From: Takakia lepidozioides
Taxonomy: Eukaryota > Streptophyta > Takakiopsida > Takakiales > Takakiaceae
Direction of reading: 5' to 3'
Assembly (NCBI GenBank): GCA_030704615.1
Contig: CM060734.1
Location: 53,398,042 to 53,462,041 of the forward strand
DNA length: 64,000 bases
The position numbers were made by a program, and so were the translations under genes. Shown here piece by piece: positions 22,401-33,784 of the stretch. Numbering within the stretch: position 1 is the stretch's first letter; the number at the start of each line of letters is the position of its first letter. Under the pieces are notes generated by a model, which was not told where the DNA came from, did not search any database, and worked only from the letters and a program-made list of their open reading frames with translations.

Positions 22401-24992
22401 AAATTTTGCAACTCTCTGTGGCACAATCAAACAGGGCCATTGCACGGGTGGCCTCTTCCTCCTGCATGAAGCGCATCAAATCCATCATGAAACAGTAGTA
22501 CCACCCATTTTTTAGAGTTTGCGAGAAATTTTTGCAACTCTCTGTGGCACAATTCAAACAGGGCCATTGCACGGGTGGCCTCTTTCCTCCTGCATGAAGC
22601 GCTCAAATCCATCATAAAATCAAAATCAAGGGCATCCTACAGTGCCACCAACTCAGAAGCCTAAAACTTCAACTGATTCCCCAGGCAAGCTGTAACCAAA
22701 CCAACTCTGTTGCTCATCCAGGTGGGGTTCACTTCTAAGGGGAGTTTGCTATGGGGGAGGACATGTGGGTGAGGAAACAAGAAAAATCCATACTTTTGTC
22801 CAGGTTTTGCCACGTTCTTGAAAATCTGCTTAGCAGCAGCCTTGGCCTGCCACTCACACTTGATTTCCGTGTCCATACTGGCCTGGTCCTCAAAGCTTAC
22901 AGAGTCGTGAGTAAGTGTGGCAACCCCCGTGTGCCTGACCAGGTTTATTAGTCGTTTCATGTTCCAGGCTGAACAATTCCTTCGGTTCATCTTGTTCAAG
23001 TTTTCAATGCTGATGCCCGATGCAGAGTGCTCACAGTTACGGCCTATCCTACAACTCTTTTTTAATAACTCCGCGGAGTTCAACATCCCACTCCGCGGAG
23101 AGATTATTGGCTCTGTCAGACCTGGGGCAGTTGCTCCAGCATCCCTCAACCCAGCAAGGTCATTCATTAGCTTCTGCTGGTCCTTGAAGCTCCGCTCGAT
23201 TTCAATCACAGGTGGGCCAGCAAGGGTCTCCAGCACATACTGGTTGAAAAGTGAGTCCCGAATGCGCTCAAAGTAGGTGCCGACATGGAAGCAGGACGCA
23301 AGAACCTTGACCAAAAAGGTTTTTATCACAACCAGTACAGCTGCAATGAGGAAGCACTCCAACACTTTGGTGACATACAGCAGTACTTTTGTTGCACTAG
23401 CGGCACGCGGATCAAACATGAGGTTCCAAGCCAGCAGCACAAATCCAAGCCATAGGCAGTTTTGTACACCTCGGCGCAGTGCATACACAAAGTACAGCAC
23501 TCGCTTGCGCATGAGGAAGTTCCGTTCCAGGAAGAACACCAGCACACGGATCACCCAACCTGACACCAGGCGCCCACATAGCACCACCAGAAGTAAGAGA
23601 GACCACTTCCATAGCTCGAGTCCCCAGGCATACACCCGTCGTAGCCGTGGGATGGCTGTGCTACACACAAGAGCCCCCAGAATCACCACTAAAGCAATCC
23701 ACTCCAAAAATACCCAACAGCTCCAGTGCTGGTTACGGAACTCCTCTGGCAAGTCTACATCCTTGAAGGGGTCGTCCTCCTCCTCCACTCGCCCTAGCAG
23801 TCCTGTCCGTGATATGAGACCAGACCGCATCTGCTGTGATTTGAGCTGCCCCGACTGCAACTTTGATTTGAGCTTTCCTGATCGTGCATGCCCACCTCCA
23901 ATGAGCCCCGACTCTGACCGGGGTGGGGTGTTAGGTTCTGACAACCGTGATTTCATGCGATTGAAGTTTGTATTCACCCGAGATGGCGACTTCACAAATA
24001 ATTTCTCCAGAAGGCAAAGATTCGCACTCACTGGCATCCACACTCTTGCCACTCTTTCGGGAACGCAGGCTAGAGCCTAGCTCCTCCGCAATCCCAGAAG
24101 CTACTCTGCCTGCCCCTGCACCTACTCTGCTCTGAACTCTTCCAAGGTGGCCAATGTTACCTGCTTCACTGTCATCAACCCCTCTAGACACAGGTGCTCG
24201 CAGTTCAACAGGTGAAGGAGGCACAGTTGATCGATCTAAATTGGATTGATGTTGTTCTGCAGAGGACTGGTTACTTGTTGACAAGAAATTAGTAGGTGAA
24301 GGAAAAGGGTGTAGAGGACGAGAAAGATGCCCTCTCGGAGAGCTGGTATCTGACATATCTTTGCTCACCTCTGAAATTCCCCAGAGAGAAGTGTCAAGTC
24401 CCTCACCTATGGCTGGCGAAGAGCGATTCAGTGGCCAGTCCGGCATGTCTGACAAAGACAGGTCCTCCAGGTCCATGTCCAGCGAACTGCCACCACTTGC
24501 CCTCTGCTTTTGCAAGAAGCTGCCAATCAGCTTCGAGGGGGGATCGACCGCTACATCAAAATCAAAACTTTTCTCTCTTCCCCTCTTCGCCTTCGCTTCC
24601 AGCTTTCCCCCGGGCCCCCATGCCTCACTACCCGCATTGCCCAAAAAATCATAACTGCACTCTCGCCATATTCCCTGCTTCCCGTCACGCTCCTGTTCTC
24701 CATCGCTTTCCTTCCTTTCATTCTCCTTCAAGTGGATCTTCGATACGAACGCCTCATCAGCCTGACCAACATTACCATTGACACTCGGTGAAGCTGACTT
24801 TGGTGGCCTCTCAAAGCTAGACCTGCCCTCCAGAGGGCCAGTACTCCCACCGTGATTGTCATCGATTTTTAAGACAACATCCTTGGTGCCCATGCAACCA
24901 GCTGCATGATCTTCAGAGCTACAATGGTTCTCTGGAGAGGCTGTCGACAGCTGCCGATAGTTGTGACTCCGCAATGCTTTGAACCTGTCCAT
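16474..24992 (-). CDS. MscS-like mechanosensitive ion channel (MSL10/MSL9 class)
   Basis: Exons run from an acidic, Ser-rich soluble N-terminus (about 24.0-25.0 kb) through 22794-24.0 kb, about 22375-22633, 17320-17613, 16905-17107 and 16474-16732. The motif MKSRLSEPNTPP and the block VDLPEEFRNQHWSCWVFLEW precede four hydrophobic helices (residues near WVFLEWIALVVILGALVC, WKWSLLLLVVLCGRLVSG and two more). Two further helices in the 17.3 kb exon end in the pore-lining SSQVLLVVFVFGNTCKT and the MscS signature FVMHPFDVGDRCLIDG. The cytosolic end has EEMNILTTVFL, YPNSVLATKPISNFYRSPEM and a last block IEYHLPPQEV. Such channels pass anions on membrane tension at the plasma membrane. Odd points: no Met is available for the open frame upstream of 24992, the frame changes near 24.0 kb, and the 22.4 kb exon is duplicated. 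The start is therefore uncertain, and the gene may be damaged or misassembled. Confidence 0.85.
18180..22060 (+). mobile_element. Degenerate non-LTR retrotransposon (LINE) in MSL intron 3
   Basis: A plus-strand element fills most of a 4.8 kb intron and is antisense to the host gene. A presumptive ORF1 (about 18463-19140) has three imperfect repeats of GTLNGLPILKVYTRR. Then come the endonuclease end (GTSDHFLVWTEIKR, about 19160) and reverse transcriptase blocks: NYRGITL, EGQAGFRRNRGCVDHIF, FFLDVKKDYDTVWRDG, QGCTLSP and FVDDFAGIGE at about 20160-20700. The C-terminal region near 21530-21840 matches the fragment at 10153-10497. It ends in a G-rich tail, with GGGGCGCGGGGAGGGGG repeated twice at about 22008-22045. 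Stops and frame changes occur throughout, so it cannot be active. Confidence 0.88.
22366..22633. repeat. Tandem duplication of an MSL exon (two copies of about 125 bp)
   Basis: Two adjacent copies of the exon encoding MMDLMRFMQEEEATRAMALF and SCKISRQTLKNWV lie at about 22375-22490 (intact) and 22495-22633. The outer copy differs by several single-base insertions and deletions and does not translate through. Only the outer copy is preceded by a plausible acceptor (CTGTAG at about 22634), while only the inner copy has the clean frame and donor (GTG|GTACTT). This could be a recent duplication or an assembly error. Confidence 0.8.
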
Positions 24993-25094
24993 GTCCGACT
25001 CACTGCCAGGGCGAGTATACGATATGAAAGAAGGAGTGGGTGGTGTAGTACAGCTGACACTTGCAGCAGAGTGAAAAAAGGAAGGGCTGATTCT

Positions 25095-25290
25095 GTCTAC
25101 ATCTAGAGAGCTTGGCCCCCCATCCGCAGCTCGGGGATGCTTACATGGAGCATCGAATTCAGCAGACACTTGAAGAACGATCTTACAAGCTGGTCTACAT
25201 CTAGAGAGCTTGGCCCCCCATCCGCAGCTCGGTGATGCTTAACATGGAGCATCGAATTGCAGACACTTGAAGAACGATCTTACAAGCTGG
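25095..25290. repeat. 98-bp tandem duplication at the MSL 5' end
   Basis: The block starting GTCTACATCTAGAGAGCTTG occurs at 25095 and again at 25193, each about 98 bases long and both ending near TTACAAGCTGG. The second copy has small indels (TTAACATGG against TTACATGG, and AATTGCAG against AATTCAGCAG). The duplication lies over the probable start of the MSL coding region and leaves the long open frame without a Met. Confidence 0.85.
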
Positions 25291-26326
25291 CAGCTCCAAC
25301 GTTGTGCCTTTACCTTCGACTCAATCATGTGGAATACAAGAACACTGCAGCAAATCTTCAAGAGAAGGTACGGCTGCAATCCCACTACTGCGCACAGTTG
25401 AATACAATGTTGCCCTTCCGCTGAAATACTGACTAAATTCAACCTACCGAGTCAAGTTTCCGTCGTGAAGAAATGCCAGCACAGTACAGTCTATTGTAAC
25501 CCGCGAGACTGCTGCAATATCTACCTGCTCCTCGAATCGCCTCCCAGCTCCCTTAATTCAAGTCTTTCGAAAAACATTCGGAGGCAAGCGGCAATTGACT
25601 TCAGAGATGTAGAAAGGATGGGTCCCGAATCAAGACAGCAATCCAGCAAGGATCCCGCTCTGGCACTTCATACAATCAATATCAGCTTCTGCAGAAGACG
25701 CAAACCCTGTCTCTTCCCAACCAATGCAGCACGCACGCACCCACACACACACACACAAGCACAGAGAGACTGTCACAAAATCACGTCCGACATCCCAATA
25801 TAAGCAGCCCCACCTTCTTCGAAAACCCACATCGAATCCCGCGGCAACAGCTCCCAACCACCACAATCCGGACAGCCGAGAGAGACGAGGCACCGATTGC
25901 TATTAAGATGAGTGCAACGTCCCGCAGCCACGCGGATGTGTACTAACGCCGCTGATTGCGGTGCGCGCCAGTCTCGTGGCGCCGCAGAGCATCGCTGCCC
26001 TCTCCGCCCTCGCCACCTGCGCCATCGCTGATCGACATACGCTCGTCTTGTCCTCACCATCGCTCTGCTGTCTGCGCTTCTGTTTGTCCGTCACCTTTCT
26101 CGCAGCAGCGTCCTGCCCTCCACTGCCTTGAATGCCCCATTTATAACGTAGCCGTGTCATGGCAGCAATACGTTCCAGATACATACTTTGCTTTTCCAGG
26201 CCTTGTACTTATACAATAAATAGCTCTTACTTGCACCGCCTTGTAGTCCTCTTTGTTGGGTCTGAGGTTCAACTCACAGTTTACATTCATCCACCAGATA
26301 CCCTAATACCTTCGCAATTTCGAAAC
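25291..26326. promoter_or_regulatory. MSL upstream region with (CA)n microsatellite
   Basis: Upstream DNA of the minus-strand MSL gene. It has a CA run at about 25736-25757 and a GC-richer stretch at 25840-26150. Short open frames occur on both strands but no domain is recognised. Probably promoter and 5' leader. Confidence 0.4.
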
Positions 26327-26490
26327 AATTTTATTTTTTTATTTTTTTCAGTCCAACTCTTTTTTTCTTACTACCTCTTATAACATGAAGGTGGACACCT
26401 TCATGACACACCAGACGGTGGTTTGAACCCACAACCACATCCAACGTGGTATGTGCCCATTACCACTGGGCTACATGCTGGTTGTCAAAT
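26327..26490 (-). repeat. tRNA-derived SINE with A-rich tail
   Basis: On the minus strand the element begins near 26487 with GCATGTAGCCCAGTGGTAAT (A-box TAGCCCAGTGG). The B-box GTGGGTTCAAACC follows at about 26425-26440. A short inverted pair, GAAGGTGTCCACCTTC, follows, and then an A-rich tail at about 26327-26365. The head resembles a tRNA but the acceptor stem is not restored, so it is a SINE and not a tRNA gene. Confidence 0.72.
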
Positions 26491-26789
26491 TTTATTTTAT
26501 TTTATTCTTAAATTTTAACAGGGGAGGAAGCCCTGTAAATCATATTAATAAAGGATGTCCCGGAAAAAATAACCAGTACAGAAGGCCATAAGGCATACAT
26601 CTTGTAAGATTGGGTAACACCCTAACAGGCCACCAAGGGCAAGCTTTGCTACCACCCTGAAGCCCTGAAATTTTAGTATTTCAAAGATGTTGAAAATTTT
26701 GGAAATTTATTTTATGAATTTTTATTTTTTTATTTGTTTATGAAATTAAATAGCTTTGTGAATGATAATAAAGCATCTTTGCGAATGAA

Positions 26790-29345
26790 ATTCATTTTGA
26801 GAAAGCCTTCGATAATATTGAGTGGTCCTATCTGTTGGGGACGATTCAAAATTGTGGTATAACGGGCAACTTCCTCAAATGGATTACCTTTCTTCTTCAA
26901 TCAGCATCTAGTAAGGTGTTGGTCAATGGATCCATCTCAAGGTCCTTCCCTCTTTTCCGCTCGGTGAGACAGGGGTGCCCGCCATCTCCCTTTCTGTTTA
27001 TTATTGCTGCAGATGGCCTCAGCCATCTCCTACACAGCAGGCCAGATGTGGTGGGGCTTAAAATCCAACACCCATCTATCCCAAATTACAGTGGGCAAAG
27101 CTATTATTGTTAACCAAGTTGTGTGTCGCCAGGAGAGGCCTTCATCAAAAAGATGAAAGCTCTGATGCGGAACTTCATTTGGGGGGCCTCGTCTCCTGGC
27201 CAGACTCGTAGAGCGCATGTGAGCTGGAAGCAATTGACCCAAAAAAAAAGTAATGGTGGTCTTGGTATTATAGACCCTAAATCGCAGATCACGGCCCTTC
27301 TTGCCAAGTGGATCCCAAGGGTGTTCACTCATTCTCTTTCACCATGGAGTCTCATGGTTCGACATCATCTCCTCAAGGCTCGTCCAGCTCCTTCCTCAAT
27401 TTGGCCTCCTTCCCTGAGATGGTTGTGTAGGGAGGCTCCTCAAACTCCGTGCCTCTTTCGGGCTCACAAGCTTGGAGATCAATATGGCAGGCTTGGTTCT
27501 CTGTGAGGGGTCATCTTACGCAATCCAAACCTACCATTACAGAGGAGGTACTCAGACAACCGCTGTTTGGGAATGGCAATCGAGAGTCAGAGACTTTGCT
27601 TAAGTGCTCAGCCAGGTGGGTTGCTTGGGATGCGGCGGGTATCTCTAGTTTTTTCCATTTATGGGAAAATGGTTCTCTTATCCATGCGGAGGTGGCTGAA
27701 GACTCCCTCTCTCGTAGAAGAATCAAGGCTGGTTGGGATGTAGTGACTGCTAATCTCTCATCTGCTTGGGTTTCTTTGGCATCCTTCCCGGCCAACAGAA
27801 GGGGTCTCCCAGCCTGGTTTTCCTTTGATAACGGTTTTTCTAAAGCAGCCTTCTTTGCATTATCCCGTTCTGATTCCAGGCTATCTGGTTGGTGTTTTCG
27901 GGTTCTGGACTCTGGCATTCTTCACTCTCCAAGACCTACCCTAGTCTCAGAGGATGCTTGCTTTGCAATTCGGGTCATTTGCATGGCCACAGGTGTTGCG
28001 AATCCTTCCGCTGATAATGGTTGTCATACAAATCCGTTCTTCCTGTGGTTCTTGCAGGCTCCTTTGGCCTTGTTACAATTCGACCCCCGGGAGTGGAGGT
28101 GGAAGGATAGGCTTAGTTCTTTTTTTTTTGCTTATACTGTAAAGCTGGGTTACTCTATGCTAAATCCGATGGTTTCCATGGATCTTAAATGGACAGCGAA
28201 GTGGAGACACCTGCAATCTTGCCCATCTACCTGGAAATGTGTTTGGAAAGATGTTTGGCGTAAAGACCGTGCAGCCAAAGTTTCAGGATTCTTTTGGAAA
28301 TTAGTGAATCGGATCCTTCCTCTGAAAACTTGCTTTCCTGACTCTTCCATAGTCTGCGCCTCTTGTTCGTTGGGAGATACAGAATCCCTGGAGCATTGCT
28401 TTGTTTCTTGCCCAAGGGCCAGCCATGCTTGGCATTTTGTGACTACTTTCTACGCTCTTTGGAGCCTTGTGCCTCGGAATGATATAGCTGTTTTGCTTTT
28501 AAATTTTCAGGGAGGTCATTTGTGGTCCAAATGTCGGGTTTGGGCTGCCTTTAGGGCTCACACTTTGTGGAACGTGTGAAAGGCCAGATGTGATCTGATT
28601 TTTTCGGGTAAGCCGTTCTTAGTAAGGTTTGTACTGTTTATGACTCACTCAAACATCATGACTGAGGCTCAGAAAGCTTGGGGTGTGTTGGATTCAGCTC
28701 TTTCCAGATGTGGGGAGAGGAGGCGTAAAAAACTCCTCCAAGAGTTTGATCAATCTTGGGGCAAACAAGGAAAGATCTGCACCAGATTATCAGAATCGAG
28801 GGTTCAATGGAATGACAACTTCCCGGAGGAGTGGCAGCTCTCTTAGCTCCATGTGCTCCCCCCTTGGTGGGGATGAGCCTGATGTCAATTGGAGGCACCG
28901 TAAATCTTTTAAGAAGGGCAAAGCGAAGGCGCTCTCTTTTGGTAGCCTAAATTAGTCAGCAGGTATGCTGAGTGGCTCTCTGTGGATTTCCTCGCTGTTC
29001 TCATGGTTTGGTCTATCGTTGCTGCATAGTAGATAGAAGGAGATATTTGGGCCTTGCCCAGCTGCTCTCCAGTTTTGGAGTGACCGAAGGAGGGCCTCAC
29101 ACTAGGGCTCTTCAAGCATCTTCATGGTTGGGGACACTGCTGTTAGGCTCTAGTCCTTCTGGTTTATGGCTCCTGGTCTTTGGATTATCCTTGATCTAAG
29201 ACCTCTCTTCTCCCCCTTCTCTTAATCTTGGTCACGAAGCATTGTCTTCCTTAGGTCAGCCTTATGGCACCCTGGTAGAGGTTATTTTTTCCTCTTGTAC
29301 TTCTCGGACGTTCTATGTCCTAATATATAAAGCTAAGAGGCCTCC
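26790..29345 (+). mobile_element. Degenerate L1-type LINE with zf-RVT end
   Basis: Plus-strand reverse transcriptase blocks EKAFDNIEW, GSISRSFPLFRSVRQGCPPS and PFLFIIAADGLSHLL lie at 26795-27060. The palm YADD region is missing: the sequence jumps from LKIQHPSIPNYSG straight to EAFIKKMKALMRNFIWG (27123 onward), an internal deletion. The thumb and zf-RVT domain follow (RAAKVSGFFWKLVNRILPLK, CASCSLGDTESLEHCFVSCP, 27449-28580). An A-rich end, with AAAATAAAATAAAAATAAAA at about 29360, closes the element. Frameshifts and stops show it is dead. It differs in sequence from the LINE at 18-22 kb. Confidence 0.88.
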
Positions 29346-30120
29346 ATTCCTCTTTTTGAAAAATAAAATAAAAATAAAAAATAAAATTCTCAAAATAAAA
29401 TAAATATTTGACAAATGATTGTCGATCTTGCCAAGGTACTACGGTATTTGCTTTTACTAGACCATACTTTGATGACTGCTGTGTATAGTTGTGTGTACCA
29501 TATTAATATCTTCGTCCCCTTTACGGTGTCCTGGCCAACTATTGTGAAAATTTCATGCCAAACAACATTTGTTTTTATTGGCCCTGCCCCACAGGACTAC
29601 CGTAGTACCTTGGCAACTTCGACACAAATTTTAATATTTCAAAGATTGTTGAAATTTTTGGAAATTGATTTTGTGAAATTAAGGAACTTTGTGAATGATA
29701 ATAAAGCATATTTAATAATATTCCATATGTAGAAATGAAAATCTCAAAATAAAATAAATATTCGACATATGAGTTGATCTTGCCAAGGTACTAAGATATG
29801 TATGAATTAAGTTGGCCACAGTGCCCATAACCTTATATCATGGGTTGTTCCCGTGAGACTTAATGGGAACATGAAAGTTTTTAGTTCCCAGTTGGGCACA
29901 TGTTACACTCAATTTTTCATTTTTTTTATTGACCTTGAGCAGTGACTACATTAGTATGTATCAATATGCAGCATGAAGTACCTTATACTTCGAGTGGGTC
30001 CAGTTGGGCACATGCTCCTTATGTTTTTAATGTGTTCTATTCGTGGCTGATTGTCTATGTATATTCATCTACTCATAGATCAAATGTTATTATGTGTTTA
30101 TATCCCAAGTGATTGGCAGA
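29346..30120. repeat. AT-rich direct repeats flanking the L1-type LINE
   Basis: The phrase CTCAAAATAAAATAAATATT, followed by GACAnATGA and GATCTTGCCAAGGTACTA, occurs at about 29388-29450 and again at about 29742-29795. A second motif, TTTGTGAATGATAATAAAGC, occurs both left of the LINE (about 26753-26775) and right of it (about 29688-29710). These are copies of one old AT-rich repeat into or beside which the LINE inserted. Confidence 0.7.
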
Positions 30121-30169
30121 TTACTCCATTTTATACTTAGCAACATTGGACTTCGACAAATTTCGAGAC

Positions 30170-30315
30170 CAAGTGTGGGTTACACCGACTGGAGTTACAC
30201 TCCATTCTGTGTAACCCCGAGTGGAGTTACACAGCTTGTCGTGTAACTTGATGTAACCCTGAGTGGAGTTACACACCTCGTCGTGTAACCCCATGTAACC
30301 CCGACAGGAGTTGAC
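30170..30315. repeat. Tandem hairpin repeat (GAGTTACAC / GTGTAACCC)
   Basis: About five alternating copies of GAGTTACAC and GTGTAAC occur within 145 bases. GTGTAAC and GTTACAC are reverse complements, so each unit can form a short stem-loop. It lies about 650 bases upstream of the uracil-DNA glycosylase start codon. Confidence 0.7.
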
Positions 30316-30971
30316 ACTCCTTGAGTTCCAGCTAGCTAGTCGCGTATGGTTCCTCTTTGTGAATAGGGAACTTACTTTCATCCATACTAGCTTGAAAATT
30401 CATCCATTTATTTCTCATAAGTTGCTCAATAACGAAGATTTACCGAAGGGCTTTGACACCGCTCCCTGGTCTCAGGTTTCTGTGTTGACGTGTCTTGCAC
30501 AATCCGACTCGGCCATGAGAGATCGGACGGCCAAGCAGTGAAGCTTTAAGCAAACTGCGAGAGAAAGGCGGGAACTTGAGAGCGCTGAGTGAAGTTTGAT
30601 GCCTATGGATAGATGATGACGATGAAGGTGCGTGGAGTGTTGTGTGCATCGGCCCTACTTGGGATGCTGGAGGGTCGGCCCCTTCTTCCGAGTATGGTTG
30701 AGAGGATGGTGGCTGGAGCTGGTAAGACTGAAAGTGGCCTAGTGAGTGGATGTGGGTCTTTGGCGATCTGTTGAGAATTGGTGCCTGCTAGCTGAGATGA
30801 TGTGGCCGGTGAACCTGCGAAATTCTGAATGTTGGTTGTGTGGGATATGCTGAGATGATTGTGGAGGATGCGAGAAGAGAGAGGATTGGTTTGTAGCTAA
30901 TGTATGTGAGCCAGGCGTCTGCAAAGCTCGCACCTGCTGGCTTTCATTTTCAGGCACTAAAAACAGCAGTG
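30316..30971 (+). promoter_or_regulatory. Upstream and leader region of the UNG gene
   Basis: DNA between the hairpin repeat and the UNG start codon. It is GC-richer from about 30430. No conserved gene is seen; promoter and 5' leader are the likely contents. Confidence 0.4.
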
Positions 30972-33670
30972 ATGACGACCCCAAAATCAATTTCGAGCTT
31001 TTTCCAAGCACCCAAGAGGCTCCGGATCGAAGAAGCTGCCAGGATAGCGGTTGATGCTGGCATTTGTGCCCCTCGTATCACCAGCCTGGCTCCGAATCAA
31101 GCGCGATTTCCTGAGTGGGAGGGCCTGACAGAGAGAAGTTTGAAGGCACCGAACAATCCCATAGAGCTCTCTCAGGAGTTGGAGACTGAAAGGAAGTATA
31201 TCGACAGTGGCAGCGATGTTGTGGCTTGTGAAGAAGAACCTGGAGTAGTGAGCAAGCAGGGCAAATCAGGCGAATGCCACGAGTATGTAGGTCAGCAACC
31301 ATTGGAAATGAGTCGGGAGCAGAAATGGAGAATGGAGATAAATAAAGCAGCTGCGCGGGCCAAGAGAAACTTGAGGCTGTGCGCAGATGGCGTGGAAGAG
31401 TCGCGAGGTATGTCTTTCCGTCTCTGTTAATGAGTGATGCGGGTAACGATGGCCTTTCCTAATCATCGAGGGTTCTCGATCTAATCCGACATCTCCATTT
31501 TGTCAAAATTTGTTTGGAGATGCAGCACGAGGGATGCCATGCTCGGAGTTGGGGAAGCTGCTAGTGGAACAGAGCTGGGTGGAGGCCTTGCCAGGGGAAG
31601 TTAATAAACCATACATGGAGAAGCTTGCCAAGTTCGTGGGCCAGGAGGTAGCTGGAAAAATCCCCATTTATCCACCCTTGCCAATGGTGTTCAATGCATT
31701 CAACACATGTCCTTTCGAGGCTGTGAAAGTGGTCATACTCGGACAGGTCAGGGCTCTCACACCCTCACACAAGCTGGCTTGCTTCTCTATTTACTGTGCA
31801 GTAAACGTTCGCTTGCTTTATTGTCTTTGTGGCAGTCCTGCCTTGAGACTTCTGCTGAAAGAATATCTGGCAGCCCTTGCTGCTACATCAAAGAACCAGT
31901 AACGTACCAGTTAGTTAGGTTTTTCTCTATGCAAAGTAAGAAACTGAGGGTGGCTGATATGGCAACGACCTATGCAAACCTATTGTAAATCTCTACTTTT
32001 GCTTTGCATTACTAACGTCATTTGAGTATCCATGCATTTAATCATCTGGCTTCTGCAACGTGGCAGGTAAACTTCTGCTGTGGGTGAGGTTTTGTAGTGA
32101 GCAATTTTGTTCTTCTTTTCTGGCGTGCATGTCGTGCGGTACAACTTCTTCACAAGGCTTAGTAATGTACTAGGCGGATTTGAACAGGACCCTTATCATG
32201 GCCAAGGTCAAGCAATGGGCCTGAGCTTCTCAGTGCCACAAGGCATCAAGCCTCCATCCAGTTTGGTCAACATTTTCAAAGAGGTCCATGCAGATGTTGG
32301 CTGCTCCATACCTTCCCATGGAAATTTGGAGAAGTGGGCGTATCAGGTGCGGACTATTTGTGCAGATGAGAGCTGGCATGGGTTTTCAGTTTTGGTGGGG
32401 CTGGGTAGAGAGTGTGTAATCAATTTTGTCTCATGGGCTTTCCATTCCCCAGGTCTTGAAACTCTTGGTGAGACATTTTTACAGACATTACAACATCCTG
32501 CATCTTCACATCTCTATTGCCAATTATTTTCTTGAAGTATTTGTCATTTTGCATGGTTTGTGAAAACTGGCAGCTATTTCTGTATTGACAAAAGAGAAAT
32601 GTATCAGATCTTTGTTGAGTCCATTCCATGAGTGTAGTGATGTTGATGTTCACATGTGGGGTGGCAGGGAGTCCTCCTGCTCAATACAGTGCTTACAGGT
32701 CAGCATCACAGCCTTCAATATATTAGTGCTGCCCATACCACAGTTGCAGTCACTGTTCTTTTTACTTACAGGCTTCCATTGTGCCCAACTTTCCTCTAAG
32801 TCATCTCCTACCACCTCTCCCATCATCCTATCACAGTCTGTAATGGACTTAGGCTTGCTGTGATGTCTAGTATAATAGTCCACAGATGCGGTTTGTGCTG
32901 CAGTATCGTCCTCTTCATTGTCTGGTCCTCTGCTGCATGTTGTTACATGTGCGCACAGACCATGTGTATGTTTTTTCGTCTTAAGGATGAGGGAAAAAAG
33001 CATCAACTATTTGCGTTTCTCACTAAGCAACATTGAAGGAGAGTCTAGAGTCTAACAAGGTACTATGTGCAGTGCGAGACCACCATGCAAACTCTCATGC
33101 AAAAAAGGGGTGGGAACTCTTTACGGATGCTGCAATCCGGACTGTCTCTCAACGTCGATCAGGCGTTGTTTTCCTCCTTTGGGGGAACTCAGCACAAGAG
33201 AAAACCAGGTGACAGTCTTTTCTGAACTTCCATTGTGTGTTCTCTTCCCTCCATTTCACTGGTGCTCTCTTACATGAGTACCACGGAAGTTCTTGAAAAG
33301 ATTACTCACATGGTGGTGCTAAGATCGATCTCATAGGATGTGAGTGTGGGCATCTGTGATGCAGATTAATCAATGCCAAGGTGCACCACATTCTAAGAGC
33401 AGCACATCCATCTGGCCTCTCTGCCCACAGAGGATTTTTTGGTTGCAGGTGCAAGTCCCAGTGCCATGCATGACTAATCTTTTTTGGTCCCTGATTTCCT
33501 TGTGTGGCATGGAAAGGACAACACATGTCTTAGTGCTTCCACTTGCCACATTTTTGCATGAAATGCTCTCTTACGTTCTTGTGATCATGGTGATGTGTAA
33601 CAGGCATTTTTCTCAGACTAATCAACTTCTAGAGAAGGATGGTCAACTTCCCATTGACTGGCAACTATAG
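30972..33670 (+). CDS. UNG: Uracil-DNA glycosylase, family 1
   Basis: Seven exons join in frame to 379 codons: 30972-31407, 31520-31746, 32188-32346, 32668-32698, 33073-33208, 33365-33448 and 33604-33670. The start is the Met of [24 protein letters not shown] resembles a PCNA-interacting box and KRLR a basic nuclear signal, as in nuclear UNG. The catalytic water-activating motif GQDPYHG is split by an intron after GQ. Next come [34 protein letters not shown] and the uracil-binding [14 protein letters not shown], then HFSQTN and a stop after DWQL. The enzyme excises uracil from DNA to start base-excision repair. The second exon can alternatively start at 31525, removing two residues. The N-terminus (about 150 residues before the catalytic domain) is long and poorly conserved, as usual. 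Confidence 0.95.
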
Positions 33671-33784
33671 CACTGGGCGTGGCAACAGCCAGGAATGCAC
33701 GACAAAAATGCTCACAGCAATCTCTGTAAAGGAGATTGATGGAACATAGGTTAGAGGCTGCTTTCATTAACCTTGTTCAGTTTG

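Noticed and set aside
23277-24080. 267-codon plus-strand open frame
   Set aside because: It is the mirror of the MSL coding exon on the other strand; the minus strand holds the conserved channel helices.
26400-26490. Possible tRNA gene on the minus strand
   Set aside because: A- and B-box text is present but the acceptor and anticodon stems do not pair and an A-rich tail follows, so it is a SINE.
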